Positions 54,397-63,998 of a stretch of DNA of 64,000 nucleotides are shown here, piece by piece. Positions within the stretch are counted from its first letter, which is position 1; each line of letters begins with the position of its first letter. The DNA is taken from assembly GCA_965267605.1 (NCBI GenBank), contig OZ254088.1, forward strand, positions 2,232,001 to 2,296,000, read 5' to 3'. The notes below the pieces were generated by a model. The model did not search any database, was not told the DNA's origin, and saw only the letters and a program-made list of their open reading frames with translations. A program made the position numbers and the translations under genes. The stretch is from G965267605 sp965267605 (GTDB taxonomy: Bacteria > Bacteroidota > Bacteroidia > Flavobacteriales_E > Vicingaceae).

Positions 54397-56337
54397 TTAA
54401 CTGTCTATGTTCGCGTATTTCGCGTTCTGTTCAATGAACTCCCTTCTAGGTGGTACATCATCTCCCATAAGCATTGAGAAGATCCTGTCAGCCTCTGCTG
54501 CGCTCTCAATGGTAACCTGTCTAAGTGTTCTTGTGTCAGGATCCATTGTAGTTTCCCATAGTTGTTCCGCGTTCATCTCACCAAGACCTTTGTAACGCTG
54601 CACGTTGACACTGGTCTCAGCTCCAGCTCCCTTAAGCTGTTGAATAATGCGATCGCGCTGATCGTCATCCCAGGCGTACTCCGACTTTGCACCTTTCTTT
54701 ACTAAATACAAAGGAGGAGTAGCGATGTACAAGTATCCACTTTCGATGAGTTCCTTCATATGTCTGAAGAAGAACGTCATTATCAAAGTAGTAATGTGGC
54801 TACCATCAACATCGGCATCACACATGATAATGATCTTATGGTATCTAAGGTTACTTATATCCAAGGCCCGCTCATCATCTTCCGTACCCACTTTCACACC
54901 AAGTGCGGTGAAAATATTCTTGATCTCCTCGTTCTCATAGATCTTATGCTGCATTGCTTTCTCAACATTCAGAATCTTACCACGCAGTGGCATGATAGCC
55001 TGAAACCTTCTCTCTCTACCCTGTTTCGCTGTTCCACCTGCAGAGTCACCCTCTACCAGGTATATTTCACACTCAGCAGGATCCTTTGAAGCGCAATCTG
55101 CAAGTTTTCCTGGTAGCCCTGATCCGGACAACACATTCTTTCTCTGAACAAGATCCCTCGCCTTTCGCGCAGCATGTCTAGCCTGAGCAGCAAGGATAAC
55201 CTTGTTTACAATGGTTTTGGCATCGTTTGGATGCTCTTCCAGGTAGTTCGCCAGCATTTCGCTTACCGCTTGACTTACAGCGGCTGAGACCTCCCTGTTA
55301 CCTAGTTTAGTTTTCGTCTGTCCTTCAAACTGAGGTTCACTAACCTTAACCGAAATAATGGCCGTTAGACCTTCCCGGAAATCATCCCCAGCTATTTCAA
55401 ATTTGACCTTATTGAGAAGCCCTGACTCATCAGCGTACTTCTTCAGGGTATTGGTCAGTCCTCTTCGAAAACCAGCAAGGTGTGTTCCACCTTCATGCGT
55501 ATTGATATTGTTTACATAAGAGTGGACATTCTCGTTAAAAGAGCTGTTGTATACCATCGCAACTTCCACGGGAATTCCGTTCTTCTCACCTTCCATTGAA
55601 ATCACATCAGCAATAATCTGCTCTCTATTCAAGTCGATGAACTGAACAAACTCAGATAATCCGATCTCAGAATGGAATGTTTCATTAACGAACTCTCCCT
55701 CCTCATTGTTTCTACGCTCATCGGTAATCTTGATCTTGATCCCTTTGTTCAGGTATGCAAGTTCACGCATCCTGCTTTCCAGGGTATCGTAGTAATAATC
55801 AAGTACATCGAATATCTCGTGATCTGGCTTAAACGTTACATATGTGCCCGTTTCATCCGATGTTCCGACTTCCTTAACCGGTGCCAGAGCTTTTCCTCTT
55901 TCATATTCCTGTTCCCATATCTTTCCGTCTCTATGCACTGTAGCCTTCAGGTGCGATGACAGTGCATTCACACAGGAAACACCCACACCGTGGAGACCAC
56001 CCGATACTTTATAGGAATCTTTATCGAACTTACCCCCTGCACCAATTTTGGTCATTACAACCTCAAGTGCTGACACGCCTTCCTTTTTATGCATGCCTAC
56101 TGGAATACCACGACCGTTGTCTTTAACGGTTATGGAATTGTCTTCATGAATGAAAACTTCAATAGCATCACAATGCCCCGCAAGAGCTTCATCAATGGAG
56201 TTATCTACTACCTCGTATACCAGGTGATGAAGACCTCTAGAGCCAATATCACCGATGTACATCGAGGGTCGCATCCTCACATGTTCGATCCCTTCTAACG
56301 CCTGAATACTATCCGCTGAATACCCTTGTTTACTCAT
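54397..56337 (-). CDS. gyrB: DNA gyrase subunit B (646 aa)
   Basis: GHKL ATPase domain (VYEVVDNSIDEALAGHCD, VKDNGRGIPVGMHKKEGVSA, GGLHGVGVSCVNALS), transducer domain, TOPRIM domain with EGDSAGGTAKQGRERRFQA and the DADVDG metal site, and the C-terminal QRYKGLGEMNAEQLWETTMD. At about 650 residues it has the short form without the E. coli 170-residue insert. It introduces negative supercoils with GyrA, not in the window. ParE is formally possible, but length and the QRYKGLGEM context favour GyrB. Monocistronic. Confidence 0.94.
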   Translation of the reverse strand: MSKQGYSADSIQALEGIEHVRMRPSMYIGDIGSRGLHHLVYEVVDNSIDEALAGHCDAIEVFIHEDNSITVKDNGRGIPVGMHKKEGVSALEVVMTKIGAGGKFDKDSYKVSGGLHGVGVSCVNALSSHLKATVHRDGKIWEQEYERGKALAPVKEVGTSDETGTYVTFKPDHEIFDVLDYYYDTLESRMRELAYLNKGIKIKITDERRNNEEGEFVNETFHSEIGLSEFVQFIDLNREQIIADVISMEGEKNGIPVEVAMVYNSSFNENVHSYVNNINTHEGGTHLAGFRRGLTNTLKKYADESGLLNKVKFEIAGDDFREGLTAIISVKVSEPQFEGQTKTKLGNREVSAAVSQAVSEMLANYLEEHPNDAKTIVNKVILAAQARHAARKARDLVQRKNVLSGSGLPGKLADCASKDPAECEIYLVEGDSAGGTAKQGRERRFQAIMPLRGKILNVEKAMQHKIYENEEIKNIFTALGVKVGTEDDERALDISNLRYHKIIIMCDADVDGSHITTLIMTFFFRHMKELIESGYLYIATPPLYLVKKGAKSEYAWDDDQRDRIIQQLKGAGAETSVNVQRYKGLGEMNAEQLWETTMDPDTRTLRQVTIESAAEADRIFSMLMGDDVPPRREFIEQNAKYANIDS

Positions 56338-56365
56338 ATCAAATCATAACTTTTTCAACCAGTTA

Positions 56366-56373
56366 CAAAGATA
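56366..56373 (-). promoter_or_regulatory. -7 box of gyrB
   Basis: Minus-strand TATCTTTG, exact TAnnTTTG, 28 nt before the ATG. The expected -33 region holds no TTG. Confidence 0.5.
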
Positions 56374-56398
56374 CCATTCGGGCTCCCGGAAACCTCGT

Positions 56399-56424
56399 AA
56401 AACAGCCTGAAAATCAGCTGTTTT
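56399..56424 (-). terminator. Terminator behind the TPR / barrel operon
   Basis: AAAACAG-C-CTGA, loop AAA, TCAG-CTGTTTT: an 11-bp stem with one bulged base, ending in TTTT on the minus strand. It lies 28 bp behind the barrel gene's stop. Confidence 0.6.
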
Positions 56425-56452
56425 ATTAACATTAAATGAACATGTAAACCCC

Positions 56453-58108
56453 TTAGAAAGAGAAGGTTATACCACCCAAAATATTGAACTGCTGAGTGGG
56501 GTAATGTTGCCAGCGATAATACTTGAAAGAAAGGATGTTATTCAGATCTATATAAGCCGAAATACGCTTCGTATAACGGTACTCCAATCCGAGATTAAGA
56601 TCCGTCATTCCCTTGATCTTTTCCTCCTGAGCTTCGTCAGGAGCCCCAGTTAGATTTGGCTTCGCATACTGCGCTCCCAAAACAAATACCGAAGCCTTCG
56701 CGATGATCTTATCTTTCAGGTCGTAATTCGCCATAATGGAGAAACGGTAGTCTGGTTTATGCCAAACTCTGGCTGCATTCAACGCTTCCCAAACATAGTA
56801 TCGACCATCTACAATGATCTTCAACTTCTCCAACTCCTGGTACGCCATTTGCGCCCCGAACTCCCAGTTCTTCACGGTATCGTACTCCAACGTGAAAGTA
56901 TTGCTTGGTACCGCTTTAAAATCCTTAACAAACAATGGCATCGAAGCAAACTTATTCCTCTCCACATGCAGGTTATAGGTAAGTTCGTTCGTAATGCTTC
57001 CACGTAAACCACCATATACCTTGTACTTATTGTTCATGTTGGCCATGGGAAGTGATGACGATACAAATGGATTCTGTCTGGTCAACTCGTAGAAGTTAAC
57101 ACGCTGCATCTTACCCGACACACCACCATAAGGTATGATCACATTATCTATGATGTTGAAATTGAAATCCAACTCAGGATAGAAGTGGAAATTGACAGTT
57201 GTGTTTGTATTCGCAGTGAGATTAAGTCCCACCCGAAGTCTCCACTTATCCGAAATCGTGCTGATATTGGGTCTAAGTTCAAAGATTGAATTCGTTGTAT
57301 TCGCTCCACCGAACGCGTAGCTATTTACATCGAGGCTGGTATTCAATCCGAACAACTCCTTACCGTACTTTCTATTGATGTCTCCACTGGCCTTAAAGTA
57401 ATGTTCATTGACACCTTCAATATCATCCATGAAACGGTAACCCACATTTACTATGTGATTGAATTTAGAGGTGTCTTTATACATACTGGTTAACCTCCCA
57501 TTAAGATCAAGGATATTGAACCGTTGTTTTACGAGATCCTTGTCCGTTATATCTGGCTCAGCGAATGCTGTATCAAACCCGTACCTATGAAGGAAATCGT
57601 GCCTGTACCGTAGATCCCCTTCCAATTTGTGACGAGATAAGAGCTTACTGCCAAATACCTTCAATTCATTATCTCCAAAACCACTGTACTTATTCGCGTT
57701 GATCCCATTCCAGGAGAAGTGTTTTCCGTAAACACCCCACGTATTCTTCTTATCCCTTTTGGAAGTGTAGTATACCTCAGCCAACGGGGTAGCCTGACTA
57801 GTAACTCCAACCTTGATGTAACCGGGATAAAGCTTAGCAATTTTGTCACGTTTGATTCGCGCAGCAGGAATGATCTCTGGATCATACGGAGTATCGTATT
57901 GTTTCCTGAGGAAGCTGTACTTAAGGTTTGGTTCAATCTTGGTGGTATCAAAAATCACCGGCTTACGCTCCATCTTCCGTGGGTTCTTCACAGTAACGGG
58001 ACCGGCTTTAATGATCAGTACATTTTTACCACTCAAATCACCACTGGCCTGTCCAAATGAAACGGCTACGCAGATGATTGCGGTTAATGTGCAAGCTAAC
58101 CTTCTCAT
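56453..58108 (-). CDS. Outer-membrane beta-barrel protein, TonB-receptor-like but plug-less (551 aa)
   Basis: Signal peptide (to about SFGQ), a 90-residue basic and proline-rich lead-in (VTVKNPRKMERKPVIFDTTK, IKRDKIAKLYPGYIKVG), then alternating beta strands with aromatic girdle residues to a C-terminal strand QQFNILGGITFSF, ending in Phe as outer-membrane barrels do. The barrel resembles that of TonB-dependent receptors, but no plug domain or TonB box is visible and the protein is much shorter. Its ATG overlaps the stop of the TPR gene as ATGA, so the two are made together and probably interact. Confidence 0.78.
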   Translation of the reverse strand: MRRLACTLTAIICVAVSFGQASGDLSGKNVLIIKAGPVTVKNPRKMERKPVIFDTTKIEPNLKYSFLRKQYDTPYDPEIIPAARIKRDKIAKLYPGYIKVGVTSQATPLAEVYYTSKRDKKNTWGVYGKHFSWNGINANKYSGFGDNELKVFGSKLLSRHKLEGDLRYRHDFLHRYGFDTAFAEPDITDKDLVKQRFNILDLNGRLTSMYKDTSKFNHIVNVGYRFMDDIEGVNEHYFKASGDINRKYGKELFGLNTSLDVNSYAFGGANTTNSIFELRPNISTISDKWRLRVGLNLTANTNTTVNFHFYPELDFNFNIIDNVIIPYGGVSGKMQRVNFYELTRQNPFVSSSLPMANMNNKYKVYGGLRGSITNELTYNLHVERNKFASMPLFVKDFKAVPSNTFTLEYDTVKNWEFGAQMAYQELEKLKIIVDGRYYVWEALNAARVWHKPDYRFSIMANYDLKDKIIAKASVFVLGAQYAKPNLTGAPDEAQEEKIKGMTDLNLGLEYRYTKRISAYIDLNNILSFKYYRWQHYPTQQFNILGGITFSF

Positions 58109-61100
58109 TTTCCGCCTCCTTTCTTTTTACCTCCATCACCTAGATCAATTTCATCTGGCCCCTGCGAACCTTGATTCTTCTTCTTGCGTTCAAGCTCATC
58201 GATCAGGTCCATCTTGGTCTGCGCCTCATTCAAAATTTTCGCATCCCCTTCATAATTATCAAGCACGTTATTCAAGGCGGCACGCGCTGAATAGAAATCT
58301 TCTTTTGTGATGTAAATGTCTGCCAGGAGAATAAAAGATCTCGCAACCCAATCGTGGTAACCCGAGAACTTATCCAACACCCTGTAGGCCCCATCCTCTG
58401 CCTTCTTGATCTCCCCTCTGTTGAAATCAATTTTTGAAAGCAAGTAAGAAGACTCTGCACCAATCTCATTCTTCACCCATTTCAACTGCTTCAGTACTGT
58501 TTCAGCGGAATCATTATTCTGTGTATAATATGTTCTACCCAGTACAATCCACACTCGCTCCTGATCCTGTCTCGTCAGGTTCTTGTGTTTCAATACCACG
58601 TAGGAGTATCGAATGGTTTGGGCAGTGTCTTTCAACATCTGCGCCAATGCAAGTATTTCCGTTTGAGATCTACGGGTGGATTCATCAGACAGATTTGCCG
58701 CTTCCAGTCTTCTGTAATAATTCAACGCCCTGGTGTGCTTCTTTAATTCCATTGCAATGGCTCCGGCCTGTAGGAAAGAGCGCTCGGAATATTCGTTGTT
58801 GGAGACCTTAGTAACGTAATCGTAATCTTCAAGCGCGCCCTTCTTATCCCCTGTTGAGAATCTACATTCTGCACGATGGTAATGTGCTTCCAATGCATGT
58901 AGTCCCTTGGGGAATCGGTTCAGGTATTTAGAGAATCCTGTAATTGCCTCATTCCACTTACCCTCCAGGTACTTGTTCTCTGCGCTTTCAAACAGATCCT
59001 TTTCCAATTCACTGTCCTCATACTTTACACCTGCTCCTTTCTTGAACGCTTCCAGCTCTTCAATTCTACCAGAGTCCTTCAGGATTTTCTCTATTTGATT
59101 GAGTGCTGCATTCTTCTCTTCCGCTACAGGTGACTTCGCGTACACTTCTTTATAAGCTTCTAGCGCTGCATCATCATTGCCTTTGTTGTAATGAATCAAA
59201 CCAACCTGCAACAACGCGGCATACCTCAAAGAACTTTCCTTGTACTGAGTTGTGAGCTTGTTGTAATACTCCAGCGCCCTATCGGTGTTTCCAGTATTGA
59301 AGTAGGTGTTCCCAAGTTCAAACAAAGCATCATCCAGGTAAGACTTGCGCGGATATTTACCTCGCTCATAATCACTAATTAGGGTATTCAGCAAACTGAT
59401 CTTATCCTTATCCTTTCCAGACCTACCGTTAGCTACAGCGCTTTGATAGTATGCGTAGTCTACATCAAAAACACCCTTCAAGGCTGCCTTGTCGTAAAAC
59501 TCAACAGCAGTGCGATAATCACGCTTGAGGTTGAACGCATCTGCTGTTCTGAGTAATGCATCCACCAACATCTTCTCATCCACCCCCTTTTCGTTATCGA
59601 ACCTGCGAAACCAGGTAAGTGCGTTATCTAAATCTTGCTGCTTATAATAAGCGTATCCGATATTGTAGGTCGCATACTTAAATTCATCAGACAGTGGGAT
59701 TCGCGCTTCTTTCACAAACGCCTCCAACTCCTGAACGGCCTCCTTGTATTTACTCATATGGTAATTGGCCAACCCGGTCCAGTATTGATTCTTAGCGGTG
59801 ATATCCCGTAAATGGTCATACTGGCGCGATTTGGAGAAATGGGCGACCGCAGCTTTGTATTGTCCCTTGGAGTATAATTCCAAACCACGATAGTGTGTTA
59901 CCTTTTGGTACGCCTCCTCAAGTCTCTTGTCTTTTTTCTTGATGCGATCAAGCGATTCCAGGGCTGACTTGTAATTCTTCGTTGTAAAATAAATCCCTAC
60001 CAGATAATCGTACGCGTCTTCCAACTCAGGGGCATTTGGATATGTATTAATGAACTCCTCAAAAGCGAGGATCGCATCATCGAAGGGATGATAGGACAGT
60101 TCATAGCTCAGTTTCGCGTAATTGAACAGGGCTTGTTTCTTGATGTCTGGATAAAACTTCATTTCAGACGCCTGACGCAACGCCTCCCTGGCTCCCTTTT
60201 TATCTCCCGATTCCAGCAAAGCCCGCCCTAGTTGAAAGAACGCCAGCTGACCGAGGGAATCTTTCTCTACGGCAGCCTGTTTAAACCAAAGGACAGCATT
60301 CTCATACTGCTTACTCATATAATAGGCGTAAGCCATTTGGTAAGCATCTGATGGTGAGATATACCTGCTTCCGTGGTGCGACTTCTCGAGGTAAGATGTT
60401 GCCTTGTCGAAATCCTCAGTCTTGTAATAAGCCTGACCCAACAACCTTGAAATCTCAAAGGCACGCTTCGGGTTGGCTGAATCCAACACTCCGGGTGCAT
60501 ATCGGATCAACTCATCGTACTTCTCCTGGTAGTAAAGGATTTGACATAAATAGTAAGGTACAACAGGGCCGAACTTCTTGTCATTCTCAATCTTCTTGAA
60601 ATCCAGGTATGCATTCTGATACTTGCCTTGCTCGTATGAAATGTGCGCATAGTAGTACCTCGCAGCAGGTGTATACTTGGTATCCGTATCCTTGATCTCG
60701 TAAAGCAGGGTTGCCGCTTTCTTATGATCATCCCGCATGAAATATGCGTATCCCAATTTGAAGTAATACTCCGCCAGCTCTTCATTGGACAGCTCGTAGA
60801 TATCAATCTTGGTCAAGTAGGCGATTACATCCTTGTACCTGCGTTTACGAAACTTGAAGAGACCCAATTGGAAATACACCTGCTTGACCTTAGGGCTCTC
60901 AGGAAGCTCCTTCAGAAAGTTCAATAGCAAAAATTCAGCGTCATCCTGGTACAAACGAAGTGCACATAGGGCATAATAATACCTTGCATTGGTGTATAAT
61001 TCTTCCCGCCAATTGCCTTCATAGCTGTCAACGATCTTAGCAAATTCTTCCTGAGCGGCTACATATTTCTCCTTATCGAATAGCTCCATAGCATGCAGAT

Positions 61101-61203
61101 AAGGCGCATGCTGTTGGGCGTATGCCTCTGTTCGCTGAGCGCATACGTTAGCGGTAGCTAATACAATGATCAGCCCAAACGAGAATATGTGTTTGAATCC
61201 CAC
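58105..61203 (-). CDS. Large periplasmic tetratricopeptide repeat protein (1032 aa)
   Basis: Signal peptide (GFKHIFSFGLIIVLATANVC region) followed by about 25 TPR-like helical pairs over the whole length, e.g. AYYYFKLGYAYFMRDD-type units: YYFKLGYAYFMRDDHKKAAT, ARYYYAHISYEQGKYQNAYL, LEGKWNEAITGFSKYLNRFP. The C-terminal tail is charged and low complexity (ERKKKNQGSQGPDEIDLGDG). No lipobox. The start is GTG at 61203 or TTG at 61206; the difference is one residue. The long superhelix suggests a scaffold in the periplasm, and the translational coupling to an outer-membrane barrel suggests that the barrel is its partner. Confidence 0.85.
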   Translation of the reverse strand: MGFKHIFSFGLIIVLATANVCAQRTEAYAQQHAPYLHAMELFDKEKYVAAQEEFAKIVDSYEGNWREELYTNARYYYALCALRLYQDDAEFLLLNFLKELPESPKVKQVYFQLGLFKFRKRRYKDVIAYLTKIDIYELSNEELAEYYFKLGYAYFMRDDHKKAATLLYEIKDTDTKYTPAARYYYAHISYEQGKYQNAYLDFKKIENDKKFGPVVPYYLCQILYYQEKYDELIRYAPGVLDSANPKRAFEISRLLGQAYYKTEDFDKATSYLEKSHHGSRYISPSDAYQMAYAYYMSKQYENAVLWFKQAAVEKDSLGQLAFFQLGRALLESGDKKGAREALRQASEMKFYPDIKKQALFNYAKLSYELSYHPFDDAILAFEEFINTYPNAPELEDAYDYLVGIYFTTKNYKSALESLDRIKKKDKRLEEAYQKVTHYRGLELYSKGQYKAAVAHFSKSRQYDHLRDITAKNQYWTGLANYHMSKYKEAVQELEAFVKEARIPLSDEFKYATYNIGYAYYKQQDLDNALTWFRRFDNEKGVDEKMLVDALLRTADAFNLKRDYRTAVEFYDKAALKGVFDVDYAYYQSAVANGRSGKDKDKISLLNTLISDYERGKYPRKSYLDDALFELGNTYFNTGNTDRALEYYNKLTTQYKESSLRYAALLQVGLIHYNKGNDDAALEAYKEVYAKSPVAEEKNAALNQIEKILKDSGRIEELEAFKKGAGVKYEDSELEKDLFESAENKYLEGKWNEAITGFSKYLNRFPKGLHALEAHYHRAECRFSTGDKKGALEDYDYVTKVSNNEYSERSFLQAGAIAMELKKHTRALNYYRRLEAANLSDESTRRSQTEILALAQMLKDTAQTIRYSYVVLKHKNLTRQDQERVWIVLGRTYYTQNNDSAETVLKQLKWVKNEIGAESSYLLSKIDFNRGEIKKAEDGAYRVLDKFSGYHDWVARSFILLADIYITKEDFYSARAALNNVLDNYEGDAKILNEAQTKMDLIDELERKKKNQGSQGPDEIDLGDGGKKKGGGK

Positions 61204-61352
61204 CAATTTGGAACGTGCTAAAAATAGGTATGTGGCTCAAGGAAGTAGGTCTCTTCAGGCAGTAGTTTTCAACAGATTTTAGTTGATACAGAGCCAGTAA
61301 TAAGAACTGACCATATGCAGTTATTATTGTTACTTTATCCCAATTCGCGTTC

Positions 61353-62042
61353 ATGGACGAATCTCCACTGGTACATATTGAGCAAGCAAACATCCAACAG
61401 GAGCACCACGTGGTACTCAAAGATGTGAACGTAGACGTGTATCCTGGAGAGTTTGTATACCTGATCGGAAGGACCGGTTCCGGAAAAAGTAGCCTACTAA
61501 AAACAATGTATGGCGAATTACCATTGGACAATGGCAGTGCAACAGTTGTAGACCATGATCTCCTTAAGCTAAAAAGGCGCGACATTCCCGGACTAAGAAG
61601 AAAGCTTGGAATTGTATTCCAGGATTTCCAGTTGCTCTTCGATCGCAGTGTACATGACAATCTGTTATTTGTAATGAAAGCTACGGGCTGGAAGGACAAG
61701 GATCAGATGAGCGCGAAGATCACGGAGCTTCTTGAAAGCGTTGGTTTACCAACAAAGGGGTACAAAATGCCACATGAGCTTTCAGGAGGTGAGCAACAGC
61801 GTGTTGCTATAGCGCGGGCTTTGATCAATGACCCACCTCTAATTCTGGCGGATGAACCAACTGGTAACCTCGACCCGGATACATCAAAAGAGATCATGGA
61901 ATTGCTCCACCAGATTATAGGCACCGGAAAGGCCATTGTAATGGCAACGCACGACTACAATATGATCAATCAATATCCAGGCAGGATCCTAAGATGCGAA
62001 AACGGCACGATTAATCAGGATCTAAAAGTTGCACATGAATGA
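61353..62042 (+). CDS. ftsE: FtsE-like ABC transporter ATPase (229 aa)
   Basis: ABC ATPase with Walker A GRTGSGKS at residues 39-46, Q-loop VFQDFQLLFDRSVHDNLLFV, signature LSGGEQQRVAIARAL, Walker B LILADEPTGNLDP and the His switch MATHDYNMI. Length and the DFQLL segment fit FtsE, which with FtsX couples ATP use to peptidoglycan hydrolase activation at division. No ftsX is next to it; in Bacteroidota the two are often apart. LolD or MacB-type ATPases are alternatives. The gene overlaps the glycosyltransferase gene as ATGA. No good promoter box was found in the 146-bp upstream gap. Confidence 0.85.
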   Translation: MDESPLVHIEQANIQQEHHVVLKDVNVDVYPGEFVYLIGRTGSGKSSLLKTMYGELPLDNGSATVVDHDLLKLKRRDIPGLRRKLGIVFQDFQLLFDRSVHDNLLFVMKATGWKDKDQMSAKITELLESVGLPTKGYKMPHELSGGEQQRVAIARALINDPPLILADEPTGNLDPDTSKEIMELLHQIIGTGKAIVMATHDYNMINQYPGRILRCENGTINQDLKVAHE

Positions 62043-62926
62043 TATCGGTATTGATCCCGATATACAATTACGACATCCGTCCTCTTGTTCATGATCTAAT
62101 TCAGCAAGCCCAGTCTTGTGGAACTGATGTGGAGATCATCTGTATGGACGATGCCTCTACATCTTTCAAGGAAGACAACGCAACGGTAGGCCAACTTGAT
62201 CTTGTCCAGTACATTGCCCTGGAATCCAATATTGGAAGATCCGCTATACGCAATCGGTTGGCCGAGTGCGCGCAAGGTGAACAACTAATCTTTATTGATT
62301 GCGACAGTGGAACAGAGTCAAATGCTTATCTGAGCAACTACATTCAGCATGCCGGACCGAATCACCTTGTATACGGAGGAAGGACATATGCGAAGGACGC
62401 TCCAGATGCTGATCATTTATTCCGATGGACTTATGGATCTGCAAGGGAGGTTATGACCGCAACTGAACGCAGTCAGCACCCATACCGCTCCTTCATGACC
62501 AACAATTTCATGATACCTAGTGCGATATTTGATCAGATCCGGTTTGATGAATCGTTGACGCAATACGGTCATGAGGACACTTTGTTCGGACTGGAGCTTC
62601 AGAAGAGGAACATTCCAGTTGTACATATAGACAATCCACTTACTCATCTCGGGCTGGAAACGAACGAGGAGTTTCTGGAGAAAACACGCCTGGGAATTGA
62701 GAACCTGCTTCAGCTTTTTAATGATGGAAAAATATCTGATCAGGTGAAGCTACTGAAGGCCTTTAAGCTTGCTAAGAACACGCGAACAACAGGAACGTTG
62801 GCTAAACGGTTTGAGAAGAAACAGGCTGACTGGAAAATCTCATTGTTTGGCCCTAACCCCGACATGAAGGTGTTTGACATGTACAAGTTGAGTTACATGT
62901 GCAAGCTTCATATAAGCCAGTCTTGA
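62039..62926 (+). CDS. Glycosyltransferase family 2 (295 aa)
   Basis: GT-A fold: N-terminal VLIPIYNYDIRPLVHDLI, DVEIICMDDASTS, IALESNIGRSAIRNRLAECA and the metal-binding LIFIDCDSGTESNAY (Asp-x-Asp type), then the acceptor region with FMTNNFMIPSAIFDQIRFDE and YGHEDTLFGLELQKRN (the ED motif acting as base). It is probably soluble or peripheral, with no membrane helices. It should add a sugar to a cell-surface glycan; donor and acceptor are unknown. It is coupled to ftsE by ATGA, and its 3' end overlaps the convergent GT4 gene by 19 bp. Confidence 0.9.
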   Translation: MISVLIPIYNYDIRPLVHDLIQQAQSCGTDVEIICMDDASTSFKEDNATVGQLDLVQYIALESNIGRSAIRNRLAECAQGEQLIFIDCDSGTESNAYLSNYIQHAGPNHLVYGGRTYAKDAPDADHLFRWTYGSAREVMTATERSQHPYRSFMTNNFMIPSAIFDQIRFDESLTQYGHEDTLFGLELQKRNIPVVHIDNPLTHLGLETNEEFLEKTRLGIENLLQLFNDGKISDQVKLLKAFKLAKNTRTTGTLAKRFEKKQADWKISLFGPNPDMKVFDMYKLSYMCKLHISQS

Positions 62927-63987
62927 AGCAAACCATCTAGTTTCTTGCTCTCATTTTCCCAATTCAACTTCTGTGCTGCAGTCTCTAGTTCCACACTGTA
63001 GCTGGCCGATGCTACCTTCCGGATCAGAGCAGCTAAAGCTTCAGGCGTTCTTTCCTTCAACACCTCTCCCACCCTGTGGCGCTCAATCAAGTCGCTCATA
63101 TCAGGAAGGTCACTTACGATACTAGGTATCCTTGCCTGCACGTAATCGAACACCTTATTCGGCAGGGCAAATCTGTAGTTCAATCCCAGGTCTTCTTCCA
63201 AAGACATCCCCAAAACCGCCTTCATTGTTTTCTGGATCAACAATTTTCTGGGCAGCCTACCCTCAAACGTTACCCTATCCTGCAAACCTTCTGAGCGTGT
63301 TAGCTCCTGCAATTGATCTTCAATATCTCCGCTACCGCAGACAACAAGACCGTAAGAATGATGATGCAGGCTCTTAATCATTAACTCAATTCCTCTACCC
63401 AGATTCAAAACACCTTGATAAATCAAATAATTACCGTGTTGTTCCGTACTGGCTTCCACGCGCTGTGGGACATTCCGTATGACCTTGAAATCAGCACCAT
63501 ACCTTTCTTTGTATGTCTGAGCTACCCCTTCACTCACTGTAAGGCAATGTTTGAGTTTAAGGATATACTTATCCTCCAATCTCCTCCAGAACCGCTTAAC
63601 TTTGGGTCTGTTGACCAACTCAGGTACCTCTGAGAACAACTCGTGGCTGTCAAAAATAAGCTTCACCCCCTTCCAGCCAGCCGCACGATAGCAGGCGGGT
63701 AATGTATCCATGTCATTACACCATATCAAATCCGCCTTGCGGAACAGTAGCTTGAAAAACAACCGCATGTTGAGCGAAGCATAGAACATAAATCCCCTGT
63801 TCCACATCAAGGACATACGACTAATGGATGTGTCAGGAATCTGTACATCCATCCCCCCGGGTAGTTTTCTACCAATGGCCAATACTTGAAATCCATTACG
63901 AACAAGAGCGTCACAAGATCTGTGCACACGATTATCTGTACTCAAATCGTTTGAAACGCAAATGATCGCACGTTTGGAGGGGGGCAT
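62908..63987 (-). CDS. Glycosyltransferase family 4 (group 1) (359 aa)
   Basis: GT-B fold: N-terminal half opens AIICVSNDLSTDNRVHRSCD and contains LIWCNDMDTLPACYRAA and LIFDSHELFSEVPEL; the C-terminal half has YLIYQGVLNLGRGIELMIKS, VVCGSGDIEDQLQEL and the donor-binding EDLGLNYRFALPNKVFDYVQ, where GT4 enzymes usually carry E-x7-E (here modified). The product is unknown, probably a surface polysaccharide or glycan. A TAATTTTA box (63991-63998) lies 3 nt before the ATG. It may be part of a glycan locus beyond the window edge. Confidence 0.9.
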   Translation of the reverse strand: MPPSKRAIICVSNDLSTDNRVHRSCDALVRNGFQVLAIGRKLPGGMDVQIPDTSISRMSLMWNRGFMFYASLNMRLFFKLLFRKADLIWCNDMDTLPACYRAAGWKGVKLIFDSHELFSEVPELVNRPKVKRFWRRLEDKYILKLKHCLTVSEGVAQTYKERYGADFKVIRNVPQRVEASTEQHGNYLIYQGVLNLGRGIELMIKSLHHHSYGLVVCGSGDIEDQLQELTRSEGLQDRVTFEGRLPRKLLIQKTMKAVLGMSLEEDLGLNYRFALPNKVFDYVQARIPSIVSDLPDMSDLIERHRVGEVLKERTPEALAALIRKVASASYSVELETAAQKLNWENESKKLDGLLQDWLI

Positions 63988-63990
63988 AGC

Positions 63991-63998
63991 TAAAATTA
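63991..63998 (-). promoter_or_regulatory. Candidate -7 box of the GT4 gene
   Basis: Minus-strand TAATTTTA, one base off TAnnTTTG, 3 nt before the ATG; the -33 region is outside the window. Confidence 0.25.

Noticed and set aside
61331..61338. TACTTTAT as promoter box of ftsE
   Set aside because: Two bases off the consensus and no TTG at the right distance; not convincing.
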